Below, piece by piece: positions 45,565 through 56,300 of a stretch of DNA of 64,000 nt. The notes beneath the pieces are model-generated. The model made no database searches. It saw only the letters and a program-made list of their open reading frames with translations, and was not told the DNA's origin. This DNA is from Phallus indusiatus (Eukaryota > Basidiomycota > Agaricomycetes > Phallales > Phallaceae). Made by a program: the position numbers and the translations under genes. Position 1 is the first letter of the stretch. Every line of letters begins with the position of its first letter. Location: positions 62,001 through 126,000 of the forward strand of contig JAQFWX010000047.1 in assembly GCA_027605045.1 (NCBI GenBank), in the 5' to 3' direction.

Positions 45565-46809
45565 ATGGATCTAGAAGAGAGTGACCCTACTACTGAAAGT
45601 CGCCTCTCTGCGATTGAACAAAGAATAGAAGAGCTCGTAACTCATCTCGACCGACTCTTCACCCCTCAGGCTCCTGCTGCCGATCCCTCTAATCCGACAA
45701 ACCCCAATCCCAGAGCCTCGGCTCCAAATCCCCAAAACGAGACGAGATCGTCTCGAAACACTCGCCCTGCTGTACCTCTCGCCTATGATGGGGATCGCAA
45801 AAACGGCCATACCTTCTGGAACTCTGTCGATCTTTACATGAGCGTATGTGGCAGCGATTTCCCGAATCTCAGTACCAAAATCGTTTGGGTACTTTCTTAC
45901 ATGAATAGTGGGCGTGCTGGTGCCTTCGCCGAACTTATTCAGGCCCAGTACAATCGAGGGTTGGTTCCTTATGAGACCTGGGAAGACTTCCGACAAAAGT
46001 TTCGCTCTGAATTCTTCCCGGTAACCGAGGCTGAAGATTCGCTGAACCTCCTTCTTTCAGGACGTTATGCTCAAGGAGGTCGAAACGTAGATGATTACAC
46101 TGACGCCTTTCGCATTATCGTGGATCGCGCGGGTTTCACGGTTCATGATGGTCTTGCGTTAACCACCTACTACCGACAGGGCTTAGATCGAGAAATCGCC
46201 AGTAAGGTTGGAACGATGCAGAATCGACCCGATTATAGCGATTACGAAGGCTGGGTTCAAGCCGCTCGTCTTTTCGATCAAGCTCGTCGTACCAACGATG
46301 CTTTCAATGCCACCCAACGACGAGTCGTTCCCGGTAACTCGATTTCAACCCCTCTTACGTCGATTCCGATATCCCGAACTCGACCCAGCCCTTTCCCGGT
46401 CTATCAACGTACAGCTGGACCCCCTATCTACTCCCCACCTCCTTTTCCCCCACCTCGCGCATCGATTCCTACCACCATCTCTCCCCCTGTACGACCATCG
46501 GTTTCTACTTCAGTTAACGTCGTGCCTCCAATCCGAAATGATGCCATGGAGGTTGACGCTGCTCGTCGCCGCGTACAGACTGAGACAGCCCGGTGCTTCC
46601 GATGTGGGCAGTTAGGCCATCTCGTTAAGGACTGCCCACACGCGTTCGATGTTCGATTCATGCAGGCCGATGAAATCGACGAAATTCTCGAACAACGCTT
46701 CACTCAACAAGATGTGCTGGAAACGCAGAATCGTGCTGAGATTGCTGTCGAAGAAAATGAGATCGCGATCACTTCGACCAGAGAGGATTTTCAGAATGGC
46801 AGCGAGTAA
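45565..46809 (+). CDS. gag: Gag of gypsy element A
   Basis: 414 residues, starting at the ATG downstream of the leader. Order: a short coiled coil (about residues 8-35), a Pro/Asn linker, SSRNTRPAVP then the capsid fold (FWNSVDLYMSVCG ... WVLSYMNSGRAGAFAE ... FRQKFRSEFFP ... YRQGLDREIASKV), a Pro-rich region, and a CCHC zinc knuckle CFRCGQLGHLVKDCP (about residues 345-359). It forms the virus-like particle and packages RNA (family knowledge). The frame is intact. The stop TAA (46807-46809) overlaps the beginning of the pol frame. Confidence 0.88.
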   Translation: MDLEESDPTTESRLSAIEQRIEELVTHLDRLFTPQAPAADPSNPTNPNPRASAPNPQNETRSSRNTRPAVPLAYDGDRKNGHTFWNSVDLYMSVCGSDFPNLSTKIVWVLSYMNSGRAGAFAELIQAQYNRGLVPYETWEDFRQKFRSEFFPVTEAEDSLNLLLSGRYAQGGRNVDDYTDAFRIIVDRAGFTVHDGLALTTYYRQGLDREIASKVGTMQNRPDYSDYEGWVQAARLFDQARRTNDAFNATQRRVVPGNSISTPLTSIPISRTRPSPFPVYQRTAGPPIYSPPPFPPPRASIPTTISPPVRPSVSTSVNVVPPIRNDAMEVDAARRRVQTETARCFRCGQLGHLVKDCPHAFDVRFMQADEIDEILEQRFTQQDVLETQNRAEIAVEENEIAITSTREDFQNGSE

Positions 46810-46811
46810 GG

Positions 46812-49800
46812 GATGCGCCCTCACTGCCGACATCAAATAGATTCGATGTATTGTACATAGACGACAAGTGCAATGAGACTTCTGATTCGAATTCTATTGA
46901 TTCTGATGCATCTATTCCTCCCTCAAATCCTCCGATCCCTGCTCCTCGTCGCCTTTCGATTGGAAAACGCAAGCGGATTCCACACGAATACCGTCTGAAC
47001 GCCACTGCCGGTACTCAAAAACTCGAAATCGATGTAGAACTCCAGAGCACCGACACTGGCGATCTCATTCATTCAAAAGCGATGCTTGACACCGGTGCCA
47101 GTGGGATGTTCCTTGACCAAGACTTTGTCGAGAAAAATCGGCTCCCGAAGATTCGCTTACCGAAACCGATTCCCGTTTTCAACGTTGATGGTACTCCCAA
47201 TCAAGCGGGAAACATCACGCACGTGGTGGACTTGGTGATGCGATATCAGACACATTCCGAACGTGTCATGTTTGCCGTCACTGCCCTCGGCAAGTACCCA
47301 GTGCTGCTTGGATTACCCTGGTTCAAGGCTCATAACCCGGTGATTGACTACTCAACTGGTGAGGTTGAGCTGACCCGGTGTAATCCCGAATGTCGATCTT
47401 GTAGACCGCCTCCTGTCGAAAAGAAAGGCCCAAAACGTTTCCTACGTTCAGTTCGAGCAATCCCTCCTGTCACCCTTGACGAAACCGAATCCACAGATCC
47501 AGATATGCCAGATCTCGTGAATGTGGAGGATGAGTTTCACCCCGAAGAGGGAGATCGACTGTTCGCGGTTTCTCTTAATTCAGAACCCCTGGACAGTTGC
47601 CGCATCAGAGCAACTGAAACCATCTCACAGCGATTGGCTCAGGCGCACGCGAATAACACAAGGGGTACACTCAAATCTGGATTTCGAGAAATCGTCCCCG
47701 AAATGTTCCACGATTTCGAAGACGTTTTCGCGAAAGAGTCTTTCGATTCATTGCCACCTTCGAAGAAGTGGGATCATGCGATAGAGCTCCTACCGGATTC
47801 GGATCCCAAGTTTTGCAAGGTGTACCCCCTTTCGCCTAATGAACAGAAGGAGCTCGATGCGTTCCTGGAAGAGAATCTTCGTTCTGGTCGAATCCGCCCC
47901 TCGAAATCGCCCATGGCTTCCCCGGTTTTCTTTATCAAGAAGAAAGACGGCTCTCTACGACTTATTCAAGACTATCGAGCTCTCAACGCGATGACCATCA
48001 AAAATCGATACCCGTTACCCCTAATTCCCGAACTTGTCAACAAATTAAGGGGTGCGAAGTACTTCACGAAACTCGATGTTAGATGGGGATACAACAATGT
48101 TCGCATCAAAGAGGGCGACGAGTGGAAAGCAGCATTTCGCACAAATCGAGGACTGTTCGAACCCTTGGTCATGTTCTTTGGTTTGACTAACAGTCCAGCG
48201 ACCTTCCAGACGATGATGAACGAGATTTTCGAAGACATGATCACGGAGGGGGTTGTGGCTGTTTATATCGACGATATCCTGATCTACACGAGAACGAAAG
48301 AAGAACACGATCGCATCACACGTCGTGTCTTAGAACGGCTAAGGGAGCATAAACTCTATCTCAAAGCCGAGAAGTGTGAATTCTGTCGTACTAAGATCGA
48401 GTATTTAGGTCTGGTCATCTCCGAGAACACTGTCGAAATGGATCCCGCGAAGGTGTCGGGTGTCAGAGATTGGCCAGTCCCGAAAAATGTCACCGAGGTG
48501 CAGTCGTTTTTGGGTTTCGCAAACTTCTATCGTCGATTTATCAAGGACTTCTCACTGATCGCGGTCCCCTTATTCGGTCTCACTAAGAAAGAAGCCCCGT
48601 TCATCTGGTCCGACATTTGTCAACAAGCTTTCGATTCTCTGAAATCGGCAATGACCTCTGCCCCAGTTCTTGCGATTCCCGATCCATCGAAGCCCTATCG
48701 GGTAGAAGCTGACAGTTCTGATTTCGCGACAGGCGCCGTCTTGGCTCAACCTTCTCTCGAGGACAACAAATGGCATCCAGTGGCCTTCTTCTCGAAGGCT
48801 TTGAGCCCGGTGGAGCGAAATTACGAAATCCACGATAAAGAGATGTTAGCTATCATTCGAGCGTTAGAAGAGTGGCGACATTTCTTGGAAGGTGCGACTC
48901 ATCCAATTGACATTCGCACGGATCACAAAAACCTAGAGTACTTCATGACGGCTCGTAATCTAAATCGCAGGCAGGCTCGTTGGTCGGTTTATCTGGCACG
49001 TTTCGATTTCACCTTGCGGCATATACCTGGTAAATCGATGGGTAAGCCTGACGGTCTTTCGCGTCGTGCCGATCATGGCTCGGGAAAGTTGGACAATCGA
49101 GATATCACTCTAATCCGACCCGAAATGTTTGCCGTCAACGCCATGCAAACATTCCGCCTTAGAGGGGAGGAGGATGAGTTCTTGAGCCAGATACGGAAAG
49201 CGAACAGAGAAGGCAAACGAGAAGATAGCGTTTCGAAAGCCATCGAATCCCTCAAGGCGATAGGCGGGAGATCGGTTCACACCAGCGAATGGGCTGAAGA
49301 TCAAGACGTCATTTACTACTGAGGGAAGATCTATGTTCCCGAAGTGGACGATCTACGGCGAGAAATCGTTCAACGACACCATGACACCAAACTCGCTGGT
49401 CACCCAGGTCGATTTAAAACATTGGAACTGGTATCGCGAACCTTTTGGTGGCCGGGGATTTCTCGATATGTACAGCGGTATGTAGAGGCTTGCGACACTT
49501 GTATGCGGACGAAACCTTCTCGACATGCTCCATATGGCGAACTACAACCTACCGAAACTCCAAATCGACCTTGGCAATTCATATCAGTCGATTTCATTGT
49601 CGAACTCCCCGAATCGAATGGTTATGACGCAATCCTCTCTGTAGTAGACTCGTTGACGAAACGGGTTCATTTCGTCCCAACATTTACTACTGTTGACGCT
49701 TCTGGCCTTGCATCTCTCTACCTCCAACACGTCTGGAAGTTGCATGGACTACCCGAGAAGATCATCTCGGATCGAGGACCTCAGTTCTCGTCTCGTTTTA

Positions 49801-50678
49801 CCCAGGAACTCTCTCGATTACTTGGCATTCGGCTTGCGCGCTCTACTGCATACCACCCCCAGACCGATGGTCAGACAGAACGAGCGAATGCTGAAGTAGA
49901 GCAATATCTTCGTATCTTCACCTCTGAGCGTCAAGACGACTGGGATCGATTGCTACCGATGGCCGAGTTCGCATATAACAATCATGTTCATTCGGCTACC
50001 CAAGCGACACCTTTCGAACTCGATACTGGTCGCCATCCTCGAATGGGTTTCGAACCGCGTTCAACAGAATCGAAGATCGAATCGGTTAATGACTTCAAGA
50101 ATAGGATGTCTCATTCTTGGGAGGAAGCTCGCGCTGCGATTCTTAAGGCTAAGGACGACATGGCTAAGTACTACGATCGTAAACATTTACCGGCTCCTAA
50201 CTACAAATCTGGAGATAAGGTTTATCTAGATGCTAGCGATATCAAAACCACTCGTCCATCTGCCAAATTATCGCATCGCTTCCTAGGCCCATTTCCCATC
50301 GCGACCAAAATCGGGACCCGCTCATATCGACTCGTTCTACCGAAATCGATGTCTCGAATTCACCCCGTGTTCCACGTCAGTAAGTTGAAACCAATGAGAC
50401 CGGATAGTATACCAGGTCGTCGTTCTAAACCTCCTCCACCCCCGGAGATTCGCGATGATGGTGAACATTATGTGGTTGAAGAAATATTGGACAGTCGTGT
50501 TTTCCGCCGGCGACTGGAGTTCAAGGTTCGCTGGGAGGGCTATGGTCCAGAGCACGACCAATGGATTCCCGAGAAAGATGTCGCAGCACACGATCTCGTA
50601 CAAGATTTCTATCGATCTCATCCGAATGCACCCAGAATGATTGGCGGTCTTATTTTCCTTCCCCGTCCCAACAGCTGA
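46812..50678 (+). pseudogene. pol: Pol of gypsy element A, one in-frame stop
   Basis: The frame, -1 relative to gag, is open from the gag stop (APSLPTSNRFDVLYID block conserved with element B). Domains: protease DTGASG (about 47088); RT with LDVRWGYNNVRI and YIDD (about 48266); RNase H with EADSSDFATGAV and DHKNLEYF; integrase zinc domain (HH near 49380, CDTCMRTK) and DDE core (SVDF ... DRGPQFSS ... E); chromodomain VVEEILDSRVF ... WEGYGPEHDQW (about 50465-50560). A TGA at 49320-49322, just before the integrase, replaces the Arg codon of element B (CGC there). The rest is intact, so the copy is young but disabled unless read through. Element A would otherwise be autonomous. Confidence 0.88.
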
Positions 50679-50707
50679 ATCTCAGGCGTCGGGTCGCCGC
50701 CTTGTTG

Positions 50708-50720
50708 AAGGGGGGGGTGG
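50708..50720 (+). other. Polypurine tract of element A
   Basis: GAAGGGGGGGGTGG lies directly before the 3' LTR; the same G-run occurs before the LTR of element B (57326-57337). Confidence 0.6.
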
Positions 50721-51091
50721 TGTCACGGTACGCTAGCGCCTTTTCCGATTATTCGATTCCTTCGATTTCTTTCGATTTCATTTCGTGTTACGATTTCCTT
50801 CATTTCCCGTACTTTGCCGTTTCCATTAGTTCCATCGTTTTCTCGATTTTTCGATCTCTTCGATTTTCCTCGATCTCTTCGATTTTCCTCGATTTCTATC
50901 TGTATCTCCTCGGATCCCATGGGGATCAGTCGAGCGCTTCGTATCCTGTACTTATATGCGTTTTCCCTAGAGGGGGATACCTAAGCTTGTTCTCTTAGGT
51001 TTTCCCTCCTCTAGGTGAGTAGTTAGTCGATGCCCCTCAATAGATCTTAGGTTTTCCCTCCTCTAGGTGTGTGCCCTGAGTCGCCCTAACA
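50721..51091 (+). repeat. 3' LTR of element A, recombination junction
   Basis: 371 bp, no differences from the 5' LTR seen by eye. To its right lies gag of element B in minus orientation, not the expected target duplication, so this LTR is the left breakpoint of the inversion. Confidence 0.82.
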
Positions 51092-51918
51092 CCTACGAGT
51101 CGACGGCGAGCAGCGGTGAAGGCCTCGTTGGCACGCCTGTCCATGTCAAACATGCATGCTTGCCTGATCCAGCCTTCGTAGTCGTGGAGTGCGGGTCGGT
51201 CTTTCATCGTTGCTACCAGAGAGGCAATTGCCGGGTCTAAACCGTTACGAAAGTACGTGTTAATGGCGAGTCCTTCCGTAAAGCCAGCGTGCTCAATGAG
51301 TACGCGGAAGGCGTCTACATACTCCTCCACAGTCCTGTTGCCTTGGACATAGCGGTTGGAGTAGAGGGTGTTGATGGCATCTTCTTGCTCGGATTGTGGA
51401 AAGAAATCCGCCTTGAATCTTTCCCGAAAGGCGTCCCAGTCGGCGAAGGGTTTCTCTCCCCTTTGATACCTTTTCAGCATAGATTCACTGAAGGTAAGGG
51501 CACAACCTTCATTCATGTACGACATCGCCCAGCTGATCTTGAGTTCGTCAGTCTCAAAGTCGCGACTGCATATACTCATGTAGAACTCGACAGTGTTCCA
51601 AAAGGCGCGACCCTTGGAGCGATCTCCGTCGAACGAAGGAGGTACAGCAGGTCGGGTATTTCGGGAAGAGCGTGAACTGGCTTGATGCTCAGGAGCCGGT
51701 GGTTGTCCAGGCGAGGACGCGTCGCCCACAGGGGGGTTTTGGGTTGGAGCAGCTCTAGCCGCGTCTCGGATGCTCTGCAGCACCTCAATCATCTGTGAGG
51801 CCTGGGATTCCTGTCTTGCCATGCGGGCATCCATTTCCGCGAACTGCCGCATAATAATAGTCGCCACATCGTTGAGGGTGACGAGTGGGGGTGCAGAGGG
51901 TGGAGGAGAAGAGTCCAT
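51092..51918 (-). pseudogene. gag: N-terminal part of gag of element B (inverted)
   Basis: About 275 codons from ATG 51918 (MDSSPPPSAPPL...): a short coiled coil, SSRNTRPAVPPSFDGD, the capsid fold (FWNTVEFYMSICS ... WAMSYMNEGCALTF ... FRERFKADFFPQSEQEDA ... NTYFRNGLDPAIASL) and the Arg-rich end FTAARRRLVG. It stops at the LTR at the GTAGG site (read as CCTAC 51092-51096). The remaining C-terminal part, beginning VGSGTAQ, is on the plus strand at 52897. Homologous to the gags of elements A and C. Confidence 0.85.
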
Positions 51919-52069
51919 GAGAGAGAGAAAGGAAAATGGTGTTTTTAAGATGGAGCAGAGGGGTCGGTTATAGACGGGACTCGAAGGAAAAATACGACAC
52001 TGCGATAGTCGGTGTCGAGCGCGATTTTTCGATAGCGAGTGTCGATAAGAACGGCCAGTCTGCGAGTAG

Positions 52070-52080
52070 AAGCTTGTTCT
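52070..52080 (-). other. Primer-binding site of element B
   Basis: On the minus strand AGAACAAGCTT, two bases after the LTR end, complementary to AAGCTTGTTCT inside the LTR, as in element A. Confidence 0.6.
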
Positions 52081-52082
52081 AC

Positions 52083-52478
52083 TGTTAGGGCTACTCAGCT
52101 CAGGCTAGAGGGAGGGGATCCTAAGCAATATATTGGAAGATAACTATACTACTCACCTAGAGGGAGGGGATCCTAAGAGAACAAGCTTAGGGACCCTCAC
52201 TCTAGGTACAGCTACTATATACATAAAACGACGACACGGCGTGCGGCCCTGACACAGCTAAGTGCCAGGCGCCCAAGCCGAGCCTAAGTGACGTGATGTC
52301 ACGGGCATCACGCCGGGTACGAGCGCGCAACGCGCGCGAGTAGAGAAGGTGAAATATGGACGGAGAGAATAAACGGAAAGTAGAGGTAATGCACGGGAAA
52401 TGTAAATAAGATAGAAATAGATATATACCGATGATAATAATAAGGAAAAATGAGGGGACGCGGTAGCGTACCCTGACA
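52083..52478 (-). repeat. 5' LTR of element B (inverted)
   Basis: 396 bp, TGTCAGGG ... CCCTAACA on the minus strand. I see two substitutions against the 3' LTR at 57338-57733. Its outer flank CATAC (52479-52483) is the reverse complement of GTATG that follows the 3' LTR, confirming they belong to one insertion. Confidence 0.84.
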
Positions 52479-52525
52479 CATACCAATACGTAATACAGGT
52501 TTCTCCTAACGCAGATGCTGGTGCG
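52479..52525 (-). other. 47-bp piece of the original insertion locus
   Basis: Unique sequence trapped between LTR B and LTR A. Read on the minus strand it links the left flank of element A (CGCAC) to the left flank of element B (GTATG), so it is host DNA that lay between the two insertions. Confidence 0.7.
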
Positions 52526-52896
52526 TGTTAGGGCGACTCAGGGCACACACCTAGAGGAGGGAAAACCTAAGATCTATTGAGGGGCATCGACTAACTACTC
52601 ACCTAGAGGAGGGAAAACCTAAGAGAACAAGCTTAGGTATCCCCCTCTAGGGAAAACGCATATAAGTACAGGATACGAAGCGCTCGACTGATCCCCATGG
52701 GATCCGAGGAGATACAGATAGAAATCGAGGAAAATTGAAGAGATCGAGGAAAATCGAAGAGATCGAAAAATCGAGAAAACGATGGAACTAATGGAAACGG
52801 CAAAGTACGGGAAATGAAGGAAATCGTAACACGAAATGAAATCGAAAGAAATCGAAGGAATCGAATAATCGGAAAAGGCGCTAGCGTACCGTGACA
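52526..52896 (-). repeat. LTR of type A inside element B gag (minus), second inversion breakpoint
   Basis: 371 bp with one difference from the LTRs of element A. On its right is GTAGG (52897-52901) and the rest of gag B. It derives from a type A insertion in gag of element B that was a solo LTR, or was reduced to one. Confidence 0.84.
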
Positions 52897-53385
52897 GTAG
52901 GCTCTGGAACGGCTCAGACAAATCCCGCGGCTGTCCCCATTAATCGACCTCGTCCCAACCCTTTTCCGTCGTATCAGACCCTCCAGATCCAGAGGAGGCC
53001 CCCTGCCCCCTCCTATCAGGCTCCTCCCTATCCACCTCCCAGGCCAGCATCTCAAATCGTGCCCACGTTGCCTCCAAGACCTACGGCTCCTGCTCCTGCA
53101 CCACAGGTTAGGCATGATCCGATGGACGTTGACGCTGCCCGTCGACGTGCTGGCCTAGAATCAACCAGGTGTCGTCGCTGTGGAGCAACAGGCCATTGGG
53201 CTCGCGAATGCCCTCGTGCATATGACATCCGGTATCTCCAGCCCGAGGAGTTAGACGACAGTATCACGCATCTGCTGGCCCAGAAGGACGCGCTAGAAGC
53301 CCAGACACGTGGTGACTCCGCTCTGACAGAGGGGGAGACTGTAGCTGCAGCAGAGGTAGAGGATTTTCAAAACAGCGACGAGTGA
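52897..53385 (+). pseudogene. gag: C-terminal part of gag of element B
   Basis: The frame continues the inverted N-terminal part at the GTAGG duplication (LVG|SGTAQTNP). Contents: a Pro-rich linker (RPRPNPFPSYQ ... PPPRPAS) and the zinc knuckle CRRCGATGHWARECP, then an acidic tail ending FQNSDE. Stop TGA 53383-53385. No start of its own, so it is not expressed as gag. Confidence 0.82.
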
Positions 53386-53387
53386 TA

Positions 53388-56300
53388 GATGCACCCTCGT
53401 TGCCGACATCTAATAGATTCGACATTTTGTACATAGATCGCGAACAAAATGACATTTCTGATTCAAATCTAACTACCCCTGCTGCATCCCCTGCTAAACC
53501 CGAAGAATCGTCTCCACCTGCTACACGCTCTGTTTCAACTCCATGTATGCTGTCGCCTTCTCAACGTCGCGCACTGCCAAGCGAATACCGACTCGCAGCT
53601 ACTGCTGGTACGCAGAAGCTAGAGATCCCGGTGGAACTACAGAGTGTTGACACTGGAGCCCTGCTGCACAGCAAGGCCATGCTGGACACTGGAGCTAGCG
53701 GTATGTTCCTCGATCGCGACTTTGTCGAAAAACATCGGCTTCCCTCCATGCGTCTTACTAAACCCATTCCCGTGTTTAACGTCGATGGCACGCCCAACCA
53801 CGCTGGCTCTATCACCCACGTTGTCGACCTGGTTGTTCGATTTCGGGATCATTCCGAACGCACCTTGTTCGCCGTTACCTCGCTCAAGTATCCCGTCCTA
53901 TTTGGGCTGCCGTGGTTCAAGGCTCACAATCCCGTCATAGACTACGCAACTGGTCAAGTAGAGTTCATGCGCTGCAGCCCCAGTTGTCGGTCTTGTGCTC
54001 CACGCTGGCCAGCGGGTAAGCTCTCTAAACGCGCGTTCCAACATATCCGACGCGCACCTTTACCAGAGCTCGACAACACTGAGGCCGATGATCCTGACAT
54101 ACCAGACCTGGTCGATGTCGAGTCTGAGATTGAAGAGGGTGATCGACTGTTCGCGATATCAATGCTACCCGACGAGCCCGACACTCACCGCATATATGCC
54201 ACCGAGACCATCTCCCAGCGACTGGCTCAGGCCCACGCCAACAACGCAGACGCACCAGCTCCCAAAGGCTTTCGGGATATCGTGCCAGAAAGGTTCCATG
54301 ACTTTGCCGACATTTTCTCGAAGGAGTCGTTTGACTCGTTGCCGCAGTCGAAGAAGTGGGACCACCCGATAGAGCTTGTGCCAGGTTCGGAGCCCAAGTC
54401 TTGCAAGATCTACCCGCTGTCACCCAACGAACAGGCCGAGTTAGATGCGTTTCTGGAAGAGAACCTTGCATCTGGACGAATCCGGCCCTCCAAATCGCCC
54501 ATGGCGTCCCCGGTGTTCTTCATTAAGAAGAAAGATGGCTCTCTTCGCCTTATTCAGGACTATCGCGCGTTGAATGCCATGACAATCAAGAATCGTTACC
54601 CGCTGCCTCTGATCTCGGAACTCATCAACAAACTGCAAGGTGCCCGGTACTTTACCAAGCTGGACGTGCGCTGGGGTTACAACAACGTACGGATAAAAGA
54701 AGGAGATGAGTGGAAGGCTGCTTTCCGCACCAATCGTGGCCTCTTCGAGCCCTTGGTGATGTTCTTTGGTCTCACTAACAGTCCTGCCACCTTCCAGACG
54801 ATGATGAACGAGATCTTTGAAGACATGATCTCGGAAGGTGTCGTTGCCGTCTATATCGACGACATTCTCATTTACACTCGGGATCGGGAACAGCACGACA
54901 GGGTGACACGACGCGTTCTCGAACGTCTCCGTGAACACAAACTGTATCTCAAGGCAGAGAAGTGCGAGTTCTGTCGGACTAGGATCGAGTACCTGGGTGT
55001 CGTCATCTCCGAGAATATCGTCGAGATGGATCCCGCGAAGGTCTCGGGTGTCAGAGACTGGCCTGTCCCGAAGAACGTCACCGAAGTCCAGTCCTTCCTA
55101 GGTTTCGCCAACTTCTACCGTCGGTTTATCAAGGACTTTGCGCGTATCGCCAATCCCATGTTCGGGTTAACCAAGAAGGATACTCCCTTCGTCTGGTCCG
55201 ATGTATGCCAGCATGCCTTCGATACTCTGAAGTCGTCAATCACCTCCGCTCCCATCCTCCTCATTCCCAACCCCGCTAATCCTTACAGAGTTGAAGCAGA
55301 CAGCTCTGACTTTGCAACAGGCGCAGTTCTCTCGCAACTGTCGGACGAGGATGGTAAATGGCACCCGGTAGCATTCTTCTCGAAAGCACTCAGTCCTGTC
55401 GAACGCAACTACGAGATTCACGACAAGGAGATGTTGGCTATCATACGATCTTTGGAGGAATGGCGACACTTTCTTGAAGGCGCGTCTCACCCTATCGACA
55501 TACGGACTGATCACAAGAATCTCGAGTACTTTATGACCGCACGTAACCTCAACCGTCGTCAAGCTAGATGGTCTGTATATCTCTCACGTTTCGACTTCAC
55601 CCTGCAGCATATACCGGGTAAGTCGATGGGGAAACCTGATGGCTTGTCCCGTCGCCCAGATCATGGCTCGGGAAAGGACGACAATCGTGGCGTCACTCTA
55701 ATCCGACCCGAAATGTTTGCAATCAATGCTCTGCAAACATTCCGTCTTAAAGGGGAGGAGGAGGACCTTTTACGCCAGATTCGCAAGGCCAATCGGGAAG
55801 GCAAGGTCGAAGATAGTGTTTCCAAAGCCGTTGCAACACTTCGTGCACTGGGTGGTCGTTCAGTTCACTCATCGGAATGGTTTGAAGACCAGGACCTCCT
55901 CTATTATCGCGGCAAGGTTTACGTGCCAAATGTCGACGAGCTGCGTCGGAAAATCCTCTCCAGACACCACGACACCAAACTCGGTGGTCACCCGGGTCGT
56001 TTCAAGACTCTCGAGCTCGTTTCGCGCACCTTCTGGTGGCCAGGTGTCTCCAGGTATGTCCAACGCTACGTCGAGGCCTGCGACATGTGTCTACGTACGA
56101 AACCGTCTCGTCATGCTCCCTATGGCCTTCTCCGACCCACAGAAGTGCCAAGTCGACCCTGGGAACACATCTCAGTCGACTTCATCGTGGAGCTGCCAGA
56201 ATCCAACGGTTTCGACGCGATCCTCTCTGTTGTCGACTCTCTCACTAAACGGGTTCATTTCGTGCCGACATTTACGACACTTGACGCGACAGGTCTAGCC

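Noticed and set aside
51092..52525. A separate, minus-oriented gypsy element
   Set aside because: The gag part has no pol behind it and joins exactly in frame to the plus-strand gag after re-inversion, so it belongs to element B.
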